NCBI GenBank assembly: GCA_043228905.1
Contig: JBHGNT010000006.1
Span: forward strand, 19,654,001 to 19,718,000
Length of the DNA: 64,000 nt
Source: Azolla caroliniana
Taxonomy: Eukaryota > Polypodiophyta
Direction: 5' to 3'
Part shown: one piece after another, positions 23,915 to 35,600 of the stretch
How the letters are laid out: each line of letters starts with the position of its first letter
Numbering within the stretch: the first letter of the stretch is position 1
Program-made: the position numbers and the translations under genes
The notes under the pieces: model-generated
The model's database searches: none
Told to the model about the DNA's origin: nothing
Seen by the model: only the letters and a program-made list of their open reading frames with translations

Positions 23915-24448
23915 GGGCTGCAACTCGATTCATTGTATCGAGTTCAAGTCCGAGGAGCCTCAACTCAATACAGTGTTGCGAGTTGGGACTCCAACTCGTT
24001 ATATTGTATTAAGTTGGGACTTCAAGTGGATACATTGTATCAACTTGGAGTCCCAATTGGATGCATTGTATCAAGTTGAGGCTCTTGGGACTTCAACTGA
24101 TACATTGTATCGAGTTGGTGCACCTAGGAGCCTCAACTCGATACATTGTATCGAGTTGGTGCACCTAGGAGCCTCAACTCGATACATTGTATCGAGTTAG
24201 GTCTCCTATGAGCCTCAACTCCATACAATGTATCAGATTGGAAAGTCAACCCGATACATTGTATCTAGTTGACCTTCCAACTCCATACAATGTATTGAGT
24301 GGGTCTCATAGCCACTCGATACATTGTATCGAGTTGAGGCTCATAGGTGCCCTAACTTGATACATTGTCTCCAGTTGAGGTGCACCAACTCGATACAATG
24401 TATCGAGTTGAAGTCCCAAGAGCATCGACTTGATACAATGTATCGAGT
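23915..24448. repeat. Palindrome array, left part: CTCGATACATTGTATCGAG units every ~36-41 bp
   Basis: About 15 units of AACTCGATACATTGTATCGAGTT, a perfect inverted repeat of 9 bp around one central base in its best copies (for example 24135 and 24176). Some units have central T and some A. Spacers often contain GGTGCACCTAGGAGCCTCAA. The array resumes on the far side of copia E at 28948. Translated ORFs in it are repeat artefacts. Confidence 0.92.
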
Positions 24449-25118
24449 TGAAGGACAGATATGCATGCGGAAACGTATGTGAGGACATATCGGTTATGCT
24501 CGGCAAACAACACAAAAGGAGGGCAAGACGATATAGACAGATGTTAGATACATAGATGAAGCTTTAATGGAAGCTCTCTTTATTTCTGTTCTCTCTCTCT
24601 CTCTCATAGACACTGTACAGGATGATCAAAAGGATATTCCTTTATGAAGTTATGTTATCGCTTATATACTAAGCCCTAACTATATGGACGAGTTCACACT
24701 AGGGTACAAAGTGGAAGGAATCAGCCTTTTATACCAACAAACTCCCCCGTAAAAGGACTACTCTTTCCTACATGTACATGTGTTTGGGGTTGTCTCCCCC
24801 GTAAACCTAGATTACGACACTAATCTAAATTTATGTTACACGGTAGTCGGCATATAGTTGAGTTGACATAGGTGAGGTCCGTGTCGAGCTTAGCATGGCT
24901 CATTATCATGATTGATTTGGTCAACTCTTACCTTCTGCTCCTCATTCGGCTTTCTTCTACTCGGTCACTTGTCATGGTCCCATCTTTGTCCTTAGTTCTC
25001 TAAAGCGTTGAGCTGGGAGTGGCTTCGTCAGGCAATCAGCGATGTTCACCTCGATGTCAATCTTCCGGACTTCGAGCCTCTTCTCAGTTATGAGCTCTTG
25101 GATGTGATGATATTGTGC

Positions 25119-26510
25119 CTAGATGTGCTTCATCTTTCCGTGATAGACGGTATTGTTAATGAGGTGAGTTGCGCTCTGTGAGTCGTAATAGATGGTCGGC
25201 GTTGGTCGGTCGATTTGGCTTGTAGTTGAGAAGTTGGCAGACAGTCGGTGCAACCAGATCGCTTCCTTCGCTGCCTCCAATGTTGCTATGTACTCAACCT
25301 CTGTGATCGACACGGTCATGCACTCTTGAAGCTTCGACCTCCATGATATCACACCGCCACCATAGGTGAAAATATAGCTTGATGTTGACTTCCAATTGTC
25401 CATATTTCTAGCATAGTCAGAGTCAGTGTAGCCGTCGACTTCGACTGAGGTTGTCAAACTGAAAGTGAGTTGTGTATCTTCGGTTCCTCTCAAGTACCTG
25501 AAGATGTGCTTGACGACCTCCCAATGCTTCCGTCCTGGCTTTGACATGTACCGGTTGACCACCCCTACGGCATAGGCTTGGTCGGGTTTGGTCACCACCA
25601 TTGCATACATGATACTTCCTACGGCCGATGCATAGGGAATCTTTCCATTAAGCTCTCTCTCCTTGTTCGTTGAAGGAGAGTCTCTGTCCGATAGTCGGAT
25701 CGACGTCGGAAGTGGTGTTGGTCCTGGCTTCGCATTCTGCATGTTGAAGCGCCTCAGCACCTTCCGGATATAGTCGGACTGGGAGAGTCTGAGAGACTTG
25801 GTCATCCAATTTCGCTCTATCCTCATGCCCAATATGTGACGGTCTTGTCCGAGTTCCTTCATCGCGAACTTGTCGTGAAGGCTCCGCTTTAGCTTCCTTA
25901 TTTCTGTTTGATTGCTACCTGCAATCAACATGTCTTCGACATATAGGATCGGGTAAATCCTAGACTCGTCGGCCAGTTGCCAAATGTACATGCATGGGTC
26001 GAAGTCTGATCGGCGGTATCCAAGCTGCCTAATGTAGGAGTCAAACTTCTTGTACCACATCCTCGGCACTTGTTTCAAGCCATAGAGACTTTTCTTTAGT
26101 TGACATACGAGGTGACTTTCCTCCCCCTTCGTCGTGAAGCCTACCGGCTGAGACATGTAGATGTCTTCTTCCAGATCTCCGTGTAGGAATGTCGTCTTTA
26201 CATCTAGTTGCTCTAGCTCTAGGTGTTCTATCGCCACGACTCCTAGTAAGAGTTGGAGGGTGGTCATCTTGACTACGGGTGAGAATATCTGGTCGTCGTT
26301 GACCCCATGTTCTTGTTTGAACCCTTTCGTGACAAGCCGAACTTTGTACTGGGGTTTCTCTAAGTCAGATACATAATTGCATCGGAAAACCCATTTGCAA
26401 GTTAGCGACTTTCTTCCTGCAGGTAGTTCGACTAGTTCCCATCTCTGATTCTTGTGAATCGAGTCCATTTCAGATTTCAGTGCTTGGTTCGCCTGCATTG
26501 GTGTAGTTTA
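25119..26510 (-). pseudogene. Copia E reverse transcriptase and RNase H, YVED active site
   Basis: An open frame of 459 codons. The RT begins at MDSIHKNQRWELVELPAGRK and includes [62 protein letters not shown] and LYVEDMLIAGSN. RNase H follows (VEVDGYTDSDYARNMDN, EYIATLEAAKEAIWL, YYDSQSATHLINN). The YVDD catalytic box reads YVED, which should impair polymerisation. The frame runs on towards the 3' LTR with a stop soon after MKHI. Integrase is upstream in broken frames. Confidence 0.9.
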
Positions 26511-27014
26511 CGTAGTCAAGGCCCGATTGATAACTCTATTGGCCTTCGAGATCCTCTAGATCTCCTAGGTGCCGAGATAAGTGGTTCGGATTCTTCGATT
26601 GGCTCTGTTGGTCGATCGGTATGTGTTGAACCATTTGTGTCAGGAGTCTCATTAGGTGACCCGCCCCCAAGTCGGGAGGTGTCACATTATCCTCCCCTAT
26701 GGACTTTGTCTACTCAGTTCTGTTTCCTACTCACATCTTGTTGACTTTGACTTGTTCGACTCTTGTCGAATCGGCTCTATCTTTGATGGCTTTGTCTTTG
26801 AGTTCGACTATTGGACCTGTTACCGATTCGGAGTTGGTAGGTATATTGTTGTCTTGTTTGAGTTCGACTATTTGTCAAATCTCTAAGTCGACCCGGTGGG
26901 TCGGTCCTTCTACAACATCTCTGTCATCTTTGAAGGATACCTTTTACCAACTATTTTTTGTTGGTTCCGTTAAGAGAAGATAGAGTCTTCATTGAAGCCT
27001 ACGTCACTGCCGGA

Positions 27015-28190
27015 TTAGTTTCTAGTTCTCAGGATCCCATAGCTGGTAGCCGAAGTCCCTATCGGTTCCATAACTAAGAAATATGCATTTCGTCGCATGG
27101 GGTGCCAACTTGGTCCTTTTCTCCCTAGGGATGAATGCGTAGGCTTCGTATCCGAATACACTTCGAGCCTGATTGCTTTTGACGATGGTAGATTTTCCAA
27201 GTATATTGTCGTATGCAAGGCCTTAGCCCAAAACGCCAACTTCAGTCCAACTTGTTGGAGCATTGCCGTCACCCTCTCCTAGATTGTTCGGTTGATCCAT
27301 TTTGCATGAGTATGTAAGGAACGGTTTTTTTATGCCGGATCCCTTTGTTGGACAAGTATTGCTTGAAGGTTCTGGAGGTATATTCTCCTTTGTTGTCGGA
27401 TCTGAGTGTCTTCACTATGTATCCCAACCGAATCTCCACTTCAGATATCCATCAAGTGAAGACCTCGAGTAGATCGTCTTTGGACCTGATGGAGTAGGCC
27501 CAGATCTTCCATGTACACTCATCTACAAAGGTCATGAAGTATCAGGAGCCTCCTAGTGATCGCTCTGGCATGATATATCTATGTGCACGAGTTCTAGGAG
27601 TTGTTGTATCGTCTCGTAGTGGAGAGCATGCAGACCTCGGGTCTGTTTCCCATATCGACAATGCTCGCAAAAGTTCGTCTTTGTTTGGAGTTTAGGGATG
27701 TAGCCGACCGCCATCAGCCGATCGAGTCTAGCTTGAGACATATGATTGAGTTGGCCAAGCCATAGGTTTGGGTCCGTCTTTTCGGCTACATTCACGGCCC
27801 CTTCTAGATTGATCGCCATTAATGGGTACAAGTTATTATACTTGTGCCCGCCTCCTATCTCTAGGTTTCCTCGGCTAATCATCCATACCGACTCACTTAG
27901 AGTCATTTTGTACCCGTCTTCGGCTAGCATGCTGATGGAGACCAGACTCCTTTTGAGATCAGGTACGTGCTGAACTCGGTGATCATGTTGCCCACTGGCA
28001 ACATGATCAGGTACGTGCCGAACTCGATGTCGAACTCGGTGATCATGTTGCTAGTGGTCAATCAGATGGGAACTTCTCCGGTCCTCTGATTTTGCACTCT
28101 TGCCCATTGGCTAGTCGGACTGTGCCGCTGGCGTCGGCTGAATAGTTCGCAAACCATTCAATGTTGGGGGTCACGTGGAATGTGGCACCG
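27015..28190 (-). pseudogene. Copia E protease and integrase remnants
   Basis: The minus strand shows the protease piece LLDSGATFHVTPNIEWFANY (about 28190-28130) and the pre-integrase region NLWLGQLNHMSQARLDRL...CEHCRYGKQTRG (27553-27930, zinc-binding His/Cys). An integrase fragment TAMLQQVGLKLAFWAKALHT (27015-27272) follows. Several stops and frameshifts and missing central integrase make it inactive. Confidence 0.8.
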
Positions 28191-28560
28191 GAATCCAGTA
28201 GCTGGATCGGTCTCTCCCATCTTCATGTTGAACAGTTGTTTGATCAAGATCAATTTCGAAGATGAGGACTTTTTCTCGTACACAGCTTGTAGTTTCTTCC
28301 ATAATGTGAACGTTGTCGTCTCTTTTGCCATGCTGAAGTAGACGTTTTCAACTAGGTGCATTCGAATGGTGGAGCATGCGATTTCGTCCATTGATCTCCA
28401 CTCATCGGTTGAAATTGAAGCAAGATTTTCGGAGTGTCGAATGGCCTCAACCTGCCTTCGAATAATCAGTATATCCTGCATCATCTCCTTCCATAGGGCA
28501 AAGTTTTTGCCGTCGAATTTTCAGATCTCAACTCCTGTACCGAATGTTGATGCCATGATT
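28158..28560 (-). pseudogene. Copia E gag N-terminal part, joined directly to protease
   Basis: The gag (UBN2-like) sequence includes DILIIRRQVEAIRHSENLAS, WRSMDEIACSTIRMHLVENV and KLILIKQLFNMKMGE. It runs at about 28200 straight into the protease text, with no zinc knuckle between. An internal deletion of the gag C-terminal part and linker is inferred. Confidence 0.78.
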
Positions 28561-28947
28561 CTTTTGAAAGTGAGATTTGCTAACTTGGTCTTTGTCCTTT
28601 CATTTCATTTTATTTTTGTTGTTTGTTGCCGCCGAGCCGCGGATCACTTTGATACCAGTTGAAGGATAGATGCGCGTGCGGAAACGTATGTGAGGACCTG
28701 TTAGTTATGCTGAGCAAACAACACAGAAGGAGGGCAAGAATAGACAGATGTTAGATACACAAATGAAGCTTTAATGGAAGCTCTCTTTATTTATATTCTC
28801 CCTTTCTCTCTCAAAGACACTATATAGGATGATCAAAAGGATATTCGTTTACGACGTTAGGTTATCGCTTATATACTAAACCCTAACTATATGCACGAGT
28901 TCACACTAGGGTACAAAGTGGAAGGAGTCGGTCTTTTATACCAACAA

Positions 28948-29410
28948 TATCTAGTTGACCTTCCAACTCCATACAATGTATCGAGTTGGGTCTCCGATCT
29001 GAGTTGAGGCTCATAGGTGCCCTAACTCAATACATTGCATCCAGTTGAAGCTCCTAGGTGCACCAACTCGATACAGTGTATAGAGTTGAAGTCCCAAGAG
29101 CCTTGACTCGATACAATGTATCGAGTTGACTTTCTAACTCGATACATTGTATCGAGTTGTGATAAAAAAAAAAGAGTTTTCAACATCAATTTGATACAAT
29201 GAATCGAGTTCATGTTTAAAGAGTAAGTTTTTTTAAACATGAACTCAATACATTTGTATCAAATTGATGTTGAAAACTCTCTATTTTCATCACAACTCAA
29301 TACAATGTATTGAGTTCATGTGCTTTGAGTTTTCTTTTTGAAAACTTTACACACAAACTCGATACATTGTATTGAGTTGTGATGAAAATGTATCGAATTC
29401 ATCTGTCAAG
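28948..29410. repeat. Palindrome array, right part, with a long inverted repeat at its end
   Basis: This continues the CTCGATACATTGTATCGAG family with about nine units. The first 178 bp (28948-29125) duplicate 24262-24448. From 29136 to 29220 and from 29232 to 29315 the sequence forms an imperfect inverted repeat of about 85 bp per arm (shared AGAGTTTTCAACATCAATTT) around an 11-nt spacer. Confidence 0.88.
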
Positions 29411-30640
29411 TTTTTTTTTCCGAAAAAAATAATAATTTAATATGAATTTGTTACATTTTATAGATTGTACTAAATTCTCAGTTTTAAAAATAATTGTATC
29501 AATGGTAATTTGACCTTGGAAATGTCGTTTACATGGTCTATACAATATTCGTGTGGTTCTCAATCACCACTTCAAGCATCTAATGTTGATCTTGATAGTT
29601 TGTCCATCCACAAGAGAGAAACATTTACGTGGGACCAAGGATGACAAAACGAGCAAAACTCCAGTGGATCTGGCTAGATACACTAACAAAAGTTGGACGT
29701 TTAAGGAAGTCAATGATAGCCATAATAAAAGAGAAATTACCAAGTGTAGAAGGTGTCTTAGATTGAAGGCGAACTTGATTTAGTGCAGATAATTTGGAGA
29801 CATCATTTGGTTTTAGATAATGAAAATGCTTTGATTGGTACATTTGAAAATGAGTCTGAGGAATAGTCACAATTGTATATTAGCTATAGTTGTGACTCTC
29901 ACGAAAGTAGTGATCACAATGATGCAAATAACTCCTAAATGTATATTTTGTGGAACAATATATAACAGATTTAGACAACATTTTATCAAATGATATAAAA
30001 AAGTTGATTATTTTAAAATATTTTCCTTATGATTTCTTTATAGTGCAAATAATTTGGAGACACAATTTGGTTTTAAATAATGAAAATGCTTTGATTGGTA
30101 CATTTGAAAATGAGTCCGAGGAAGAGTCACAATTGTATATTAGTTATAGTTGTGACTCTCATGAAAGTAGTGATCATAGTGATGCAAATAACTCCTAAAT
30201 GTATATTTTGTGGAATGATATGTAACAGATTTAGACAACATTTTATCGAATGATATAAAATAGTTGATTATTTTAAAATCTTTTCCTTAAGATTTCTTTA
30301 AGATCTAAAAAATATTAGTTGTAATTTCTCCTTAAAAATACACAATGTAACTTTTCGTATTTGGCCAAAATTTGGCATTTTTCAATTTTACCAAATGCTG
30401 AAAATTTCAGCTTTTTCATCAAGTTTTCGAGAACACGTCGATATCTTGATATGCCAATTTCCAGTTTGGGATTTACAAATCATGGCACTTATTGTAAAAG
30501 AAGAGGGATGGTAGCAGTGTTGCCTTTTGACGGCTAACATTGCCTATCATGAGAACGATATTCCAAAAAAATTGCCCGTCAAATGACGGTTTGTCAAAAA
30601 AATTGCCCTTCAAAAAGTAAATACATCGAATATTCATACT
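29411..30640 (+). repeat. AT-rich region with a 260-bp direct tandem duplication
   Basis: Two copies of an approximately 260-bp unit, about 29782-30041 and 30042-30300, are nearly identical (TAATGAAAATGCTTTGATTG, TTTAGACAACATTTTATC). Short plus-strand ORFs appear in each copy but have no recognisable domain, and the first copy has a stop (GAATAG) where the second reads GAAGAG. Nothing was recognised at 30301-30640. Confidence 0.75.
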
Positions 30641-31540
30641 AAACAATATATTATACCCTTCTATCCTTTGCATCATTCCAAATTTCATATACACGATCCC
30701 ATTGTATTTCTTCAATGTGTGGCCCATTCAATGAGACTCACATTAAATCATCTAAATGTTCTATATTCAGTCGATTTCTTTTCATCTCTTTGATGAGATT
30801 TTGCTTAGAGAACCCTCTCTCACACGAAACCGTGCTAGATGAAATAACCAAAGTAGCATGCACATACACCAAGCTTCATGCATAGTATAACCTTCACAAT
30901 TTAAACATAAAGTGTCAACAAACCTATAGAGTTCCATTCACAAGCCTTTGCATCATGTAAAAATTGAAGACATGCATTCACATCAACATTTGGTTGTAAG
31001 TGAGAAATCAAAATTCCCAACCATGCCTTTGCTTTACTATCCCTAATCACATCATCCTCTACATAATGGCATGGGTTGAATAATTTTGCTGCATTGAAGA
31101 GGTCTAAATCAGGGAATCTTGCATTTAGTCCATCAATAATCTTTTGCACATAATTTTGAGATAGTTTAATACAACTTTCAAGTGATTCATCTATAAATGC
31201 GTCATTCCCTTAGATTTTTCAATATTGAGATTCTTATCATTATGACTTGCTTTATCCATGGGAATTTGTTTGAAGTATAGTTCATGTCTATATGTAATGC
31301 CATCTTTATCCTCTATTTCCAAAAACCCAACTTTAGAACATCTTAAGAACTTGGATAAATACATTGCTCCATCCGCAAATGTGTTATTTCTCAAGAAAGA
31401 CCTCCGCAAATTAGAAATAGTAATATCAATTTCTACACCAATTGAAGTTACATCGAAATTCTCTTTTTGAAGTTTCAAGCTCAAAATATTCATCAAATGC
31501 AACACATTCTTTTTTCTTTGTACTTGATATCAAGGTTATG
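30641..31540 (-). pseudogene. hAT-type transposase remnant (C-terminal dimerisation region)
   Basis: On the minus strand 31505-31191 reads FDVTSIGVEIDITISNLRRS and YRHELYFKQIP. The region 31149-30903 reads KIIDGLNARFPDLDLFNAAK and LFNPCHYV. Near 30838-30792 there is STVSCERGFSKQNLIK, the hAT C-terminal dimerisation signature, followed by KRNRLNIEHLDDLM, a TGA and VSLNGP. The layout resembles DUF4371/ZNF862-like hAT transposases. Frameshifts near 31195 and stops near 30900 and 30740 make it inactive. A piece at about 32600-32760 on the other side of the truncated LINE may belong to it. Confidence 0.75.
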
Positions 31541-32600
31541 AGTTCAAGGCTCACAAATGTTGTTTGATATAATATGTGAGAAGTGTGCCAACAAGTGGTC
31601 CCATGCAGCTATCGATTCAGCCTTCGTGGATAGAACTAGGAGCAGGATATGGAACTCATCCCTTCCCGAGCGGATCAAAGTGTTTTTCTGGTTAATCACC
31701 CATCAGGTTGTTCCAACTGGAGAGTGGCTTGGGAATAGAGGCAGCATGATTGGTTGCAAGGCCTGTAGTGCGAGCTTGGAGGACATTGCTCATTGTTTGT
31801 GGTGTTGCCCTCAAGCGCAAGAAATTTGGTTGAGGAGCTTAAGAATCTTGGCTCGGTTCGGGGTTGAGGTTCATGTATCGAGCGCAGCAATCACTTGGTT
31901 GGCCATTGAATCGGCCTCGTGGTTTCAAGGGTGGAATGGAAACAGTCCTTCTTTAAAGGTGATGCAAGGACTGTGCAACCAGCGCAAGGAGGTTTATTCT
32001 TCTTACAAGAACGCTGCGTGGACATATGGGTATTAGTGGTCGGCCTTACGGTCTGGCAAGTGTGGGTATCTAGGTGCAAGGAGACCTTCGCAGGTAAACG
32101 AACCCCACTGGCTGAGAATCTAATGATGATCTGGTTCAATCTTATTTCTACGTTGCGAGGTGAGTTTGAAAGTCTTCAAGGGCCATCTGACGCAAGTGAA
32201 GAAACGAGAGCTCGTTTCTTGCTGAAATGGAGCGGTTCGTCGATGCTACAGATAATGGATGGTAAAGTGAAGTGGAATTATCAACCACCACGGTGGTTGT
32301 TCCCTCCAAGTGTACCTAACATCTAGATGGGTGCTGCCATGAGGAGCGAATGGAGGACATCTACGCTGAATTCTGCTAGTATGAGGCTCACGTGGAGAAT
32401 ATGCGTTCGAGTAATGTTATACACATCGAATGATGTGGTGCTTTGGAGTTGTTTTTTTGTTGTTTTATCTACACATATTGTTTTCCTTTGACATGCAAGA
32501 TGTCTTATAAGATATGATTTGTAAATTATCCTTTGTACATTGCTTAACTAATGGAAGTAGTTTTTTTTTTGGAAAAAAAATAAAAATAAAAATATTTGAG
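31541..32600 (+). mobile_element. 5'-truncated LINE, same family as the full-length LINE
   Basis: Only the C-terminal part of ORF2, the 3' UTR and the A-rich tail remain. The tail TTTTTGGAAAAAAAATAAAA (about 32562-32585) matches that of the 8928-15360 element. It is inserted near the hAT remnant. 5' truncation is usual for LINEs; the precise 5' junction and a duplication were not resolved. Confidence 0.85.
31557..32326 (+). pseudogene. LINE ORF2 C-terminal fragment (zf-RVT region)
   Basis: LPERIKVFFWLITHQVVPTG, EWLGNRGSMIGCKACSASLE and HCLWCCPQAQEIW align in order with the end of ORF2 at 9119-9889. A frameshift near 31990 moves the rest (VVGLTVWQVWVSRCKETFAG, KWNYQPPRWLFP) into another frame. 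Confidence 0.88.
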
Positions 32601-35600
32601 TTTGTTTTCATACTGTCAAGCAATTGCTTCACCACAACATTACATAATGTTTTAATATTACGCTCGTCAACATGGTTCATGGTATTCATTGAAATCATTG
32701 TAACTTTCAACATGATCATTATTGTAGCCATTATCATGATAACTAGATGGTGAACATGCATAGCATTTAGGGATGGTAAAGATTAAAGGGTTCTAGTGTG
32801 GACAAAACATTTTGGCCCAATGTCAATCTTCAATTAGTATGTTCAAAATTGCTCTTATAATTTCTATGATTCTTAAATATGATACATCTCCTTTCTTATT
32901 TTCCTTCTTTGCCAATTGAGTATTCTTTTGGCTTTGTCTTTGACACATGCCAAGTGGCTACTATGAATTAAGGCTTAGGTAGGGAGTATCGTATGAACCA
33001 TACATATCATATGCGCATTTGCATTTGCGAATGTTTTAATCATTCGAGTATGATAACACCCTCAAAAAATGATAAATACCATATTTTTGGATTAACTATT
33101 TATTATGAGGTAAATAAACCTATAAAAGGAAAAAAAGAAAAAGAAAACTTAAAAAAAGGTGAAAGAAACAAAAAAAAAACACAAGAATGTTTGAAAATGT
33201 AGGAAAATGACTCTTATGCTAGGCGAACACGAATTTTATGTACTATGGTAGGGAGTATGCATTCATGCTAGTTAGTGAAATGTGCATAAAAGTTGTTATA
33301 TATAATGAAGTTTCCAAAATGAATATTTGTTTTGGGTTTGACTTGACTACAACAATCCAAATCGATAATTTTATATCGACCAATATTAAAATATCAATTT
33401 CTTGGCTACTAAAAGGCTTTCCAAACTCCAATCTAAATTACATTAATGACAAGCAATATAACTACATTCAAACTCACACTAATCTTAATCACATTAATGG
33501 AAAAAATATTAACTACATTTCAATTCACGATATATTAAATAATAATGAATTAAACATATCATCATTCTATAAAAACATTACAAATAAATTCCAAGTCATG
33601 GGTTGTGGCAATATATAAGTCTGTAATATATAAGCTATTAAAATTAACACTAGTGATTGGTGGCATAAGGACCTAAGTCATACTTTTGGTCATTGCATAG
33701 TCATTAATATATAGATACTTATTTTGATTTTTTATTATAATACTTAGAGAATCCAACCATACACAATTGGGTTAGTTGATATTAACATACTATTTGTGTG
33801 AAGATTAGTGTAGACATTCTGTTGGGTTGGGTCAATGTCACCACCTTGATAATCATGAGTTCCCAATCCTAGATGATCATGGCAATGATGGGGTTGAAAA
33901 TATACATGTATTCGTGTCATCCACATCTCAAGATGATTGCGACAATGACTAGGCCAGAAATATAATGTTTGGGTGACAAATTGTGATATACTTACAAGCA
34001 CATCTCTTATTGTTTTTGTTGAAACATGGTCCATTAAATGGAGTGTGTTGTTATTCATATTTATTGGCATATCATGACGATCCTCAATGACTAATCTAAT
34101 ACCATGATGCAATTGATTTGTTTCAATATAATGACCAACATTGTCATTCAATAAGATTTTGGAATTGGGCACAACCTGAGCGCGATTTGCGTGCCACTTC
34201 ATCATCGTCTTTAAACTGACGTAAAGTTGTGGCAGTGATGATTGGAGATGGCCAACAACGTATATTTGCTAAAATTAATGAAATTCTTTATAAGTACATT
34301 TACATCAATTTACATTGAATAGTCATGATAGAGCTAGTGTTCTTAGTTTATTTATTCTTAGTCATAGAATAAACCTTATAGATTTAATATTGTCATTTTT
34401 TCAATTTCCTTGAATTACTAATAGAGACACCATGGACATTAGCACAATGTGTCGTGGTCAACAACATTGTTGGATTGGGATCATAAAAATGATATAGATT
34501 ATAGGGACAATATGACAATTATTTTCTTAGTGTAAACCTAGTGTCTTTTAACTAAAAAGAACTAGATCTAATGGTTTTGACCCGTGGGATAGATGCACTA
34601 CTCTAGATTCTAACAATACTACCCTTATATGAAAAAATTATTCATACTTAAACACATCAATGATGCCATTGCAACATGTTTTGTTGACAATCCCCCTTCT
34701 GTAGCATAAGTGTTATGATGCCTTTCGTCAACTAATGTTGTGTTGCACCTCAATATGGTCTTTTAACTAGCTCAAGTTAACTTTTAACAACATGGGATGT
34801 CTCTTTCTAGTTTCCCTATAAGTGGCATAAACTCCAAGTCACTTTTAATAGCCCATGTGGGCACCAAACATATATATCTCTTTCTAATCTCCCTATTGGT
34901 TAATTTAGGTCAAAAAATGAAAAAAAAAGTAAACATTAAATAGTTGTGTGTCACACTTCTCCTTTTGTCATGCCCCCCCTCCCTCTTATATACACACACT
35001 TCAAGCTTATATATCACACTCATCTTAAACACAAATATTCTTATATGACTACTATTTCTTATTTCTTTCTTTCGTTGCTTAGTACACACATTGTCTCTTG
35101 CACAATGATTAAGGTTTTTCTAGATGTTATATTCATTCATTGTTATAAGAATATTGTGTAGTAGTCTTGTTTATTAACTAATGTTGCTGAAACATATTTT
35201 GTTTATTCAAAACTAGGAGTAAAAGACCTTCACTAACCTGTTGTAATAAGTCGGTACATATATCACAATGATGTAGGCATAACTTTGGGGATCATGTTAA
35301 ATATGTTTATTGATGAAGGATATTGACTGCTTATGTTACTATACATATATAAGAAGGATGCAGGAGTCTTAATTAGATCATAATCACAAACAAAATACTA
35401 CGAGAGGGAGCATTACAATGTTGCTCAAAGAAATGTTGTTTAATAAAATGGATCAAGCTAATTCACTAAGTTGAAAATTACTCTTGAGTCTTCATCCAAG
35501 ATAATTAGACTTATATAGTCCTTTAAAAGTACATCGCATCATAGCCCTTCACTAGTTACTAGCCTATATATGCTATCAGATATATCTCAGTCCCAAAAGA

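Larger units (their letters stand above)
24449..28946 (-). mobile_element. Copia E, 4.5 kb LTR retrotransposon with both LTRs
   Basis: The 3' LTR is 24449-24739 and the 5' LTR 28660-28946; they are closely similar, TG...CA bounded on each strand, about 290 bp. The minus-strand primer site TGGTATCAAAGTGATCC (about 28641-28657) abuts the 5' LTR, and a polypurine tract TTTTACGGGGGAGTT (24740-24754) abuts the 3' LTR. There is no 5-bp duplication: the flanks are CGAGT and ATATC. Instead the array segment 24262-24448 is repeated at 28948-29125. Coding parts are decayed. Confidence 0.92.

Noticed and set aside
23915-29410. CRISPR-like array (regularly spaced palindromic repeats)
   Set aside because: Spacers are similar to one another and not unique, no cas genes are present and the setting is eukaryotic.
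33238-34205. ORFs of 126 and 153 codons as genes
   Set aside because: AT-rich composition, no domain, no neighbours or splice context; likely chance.
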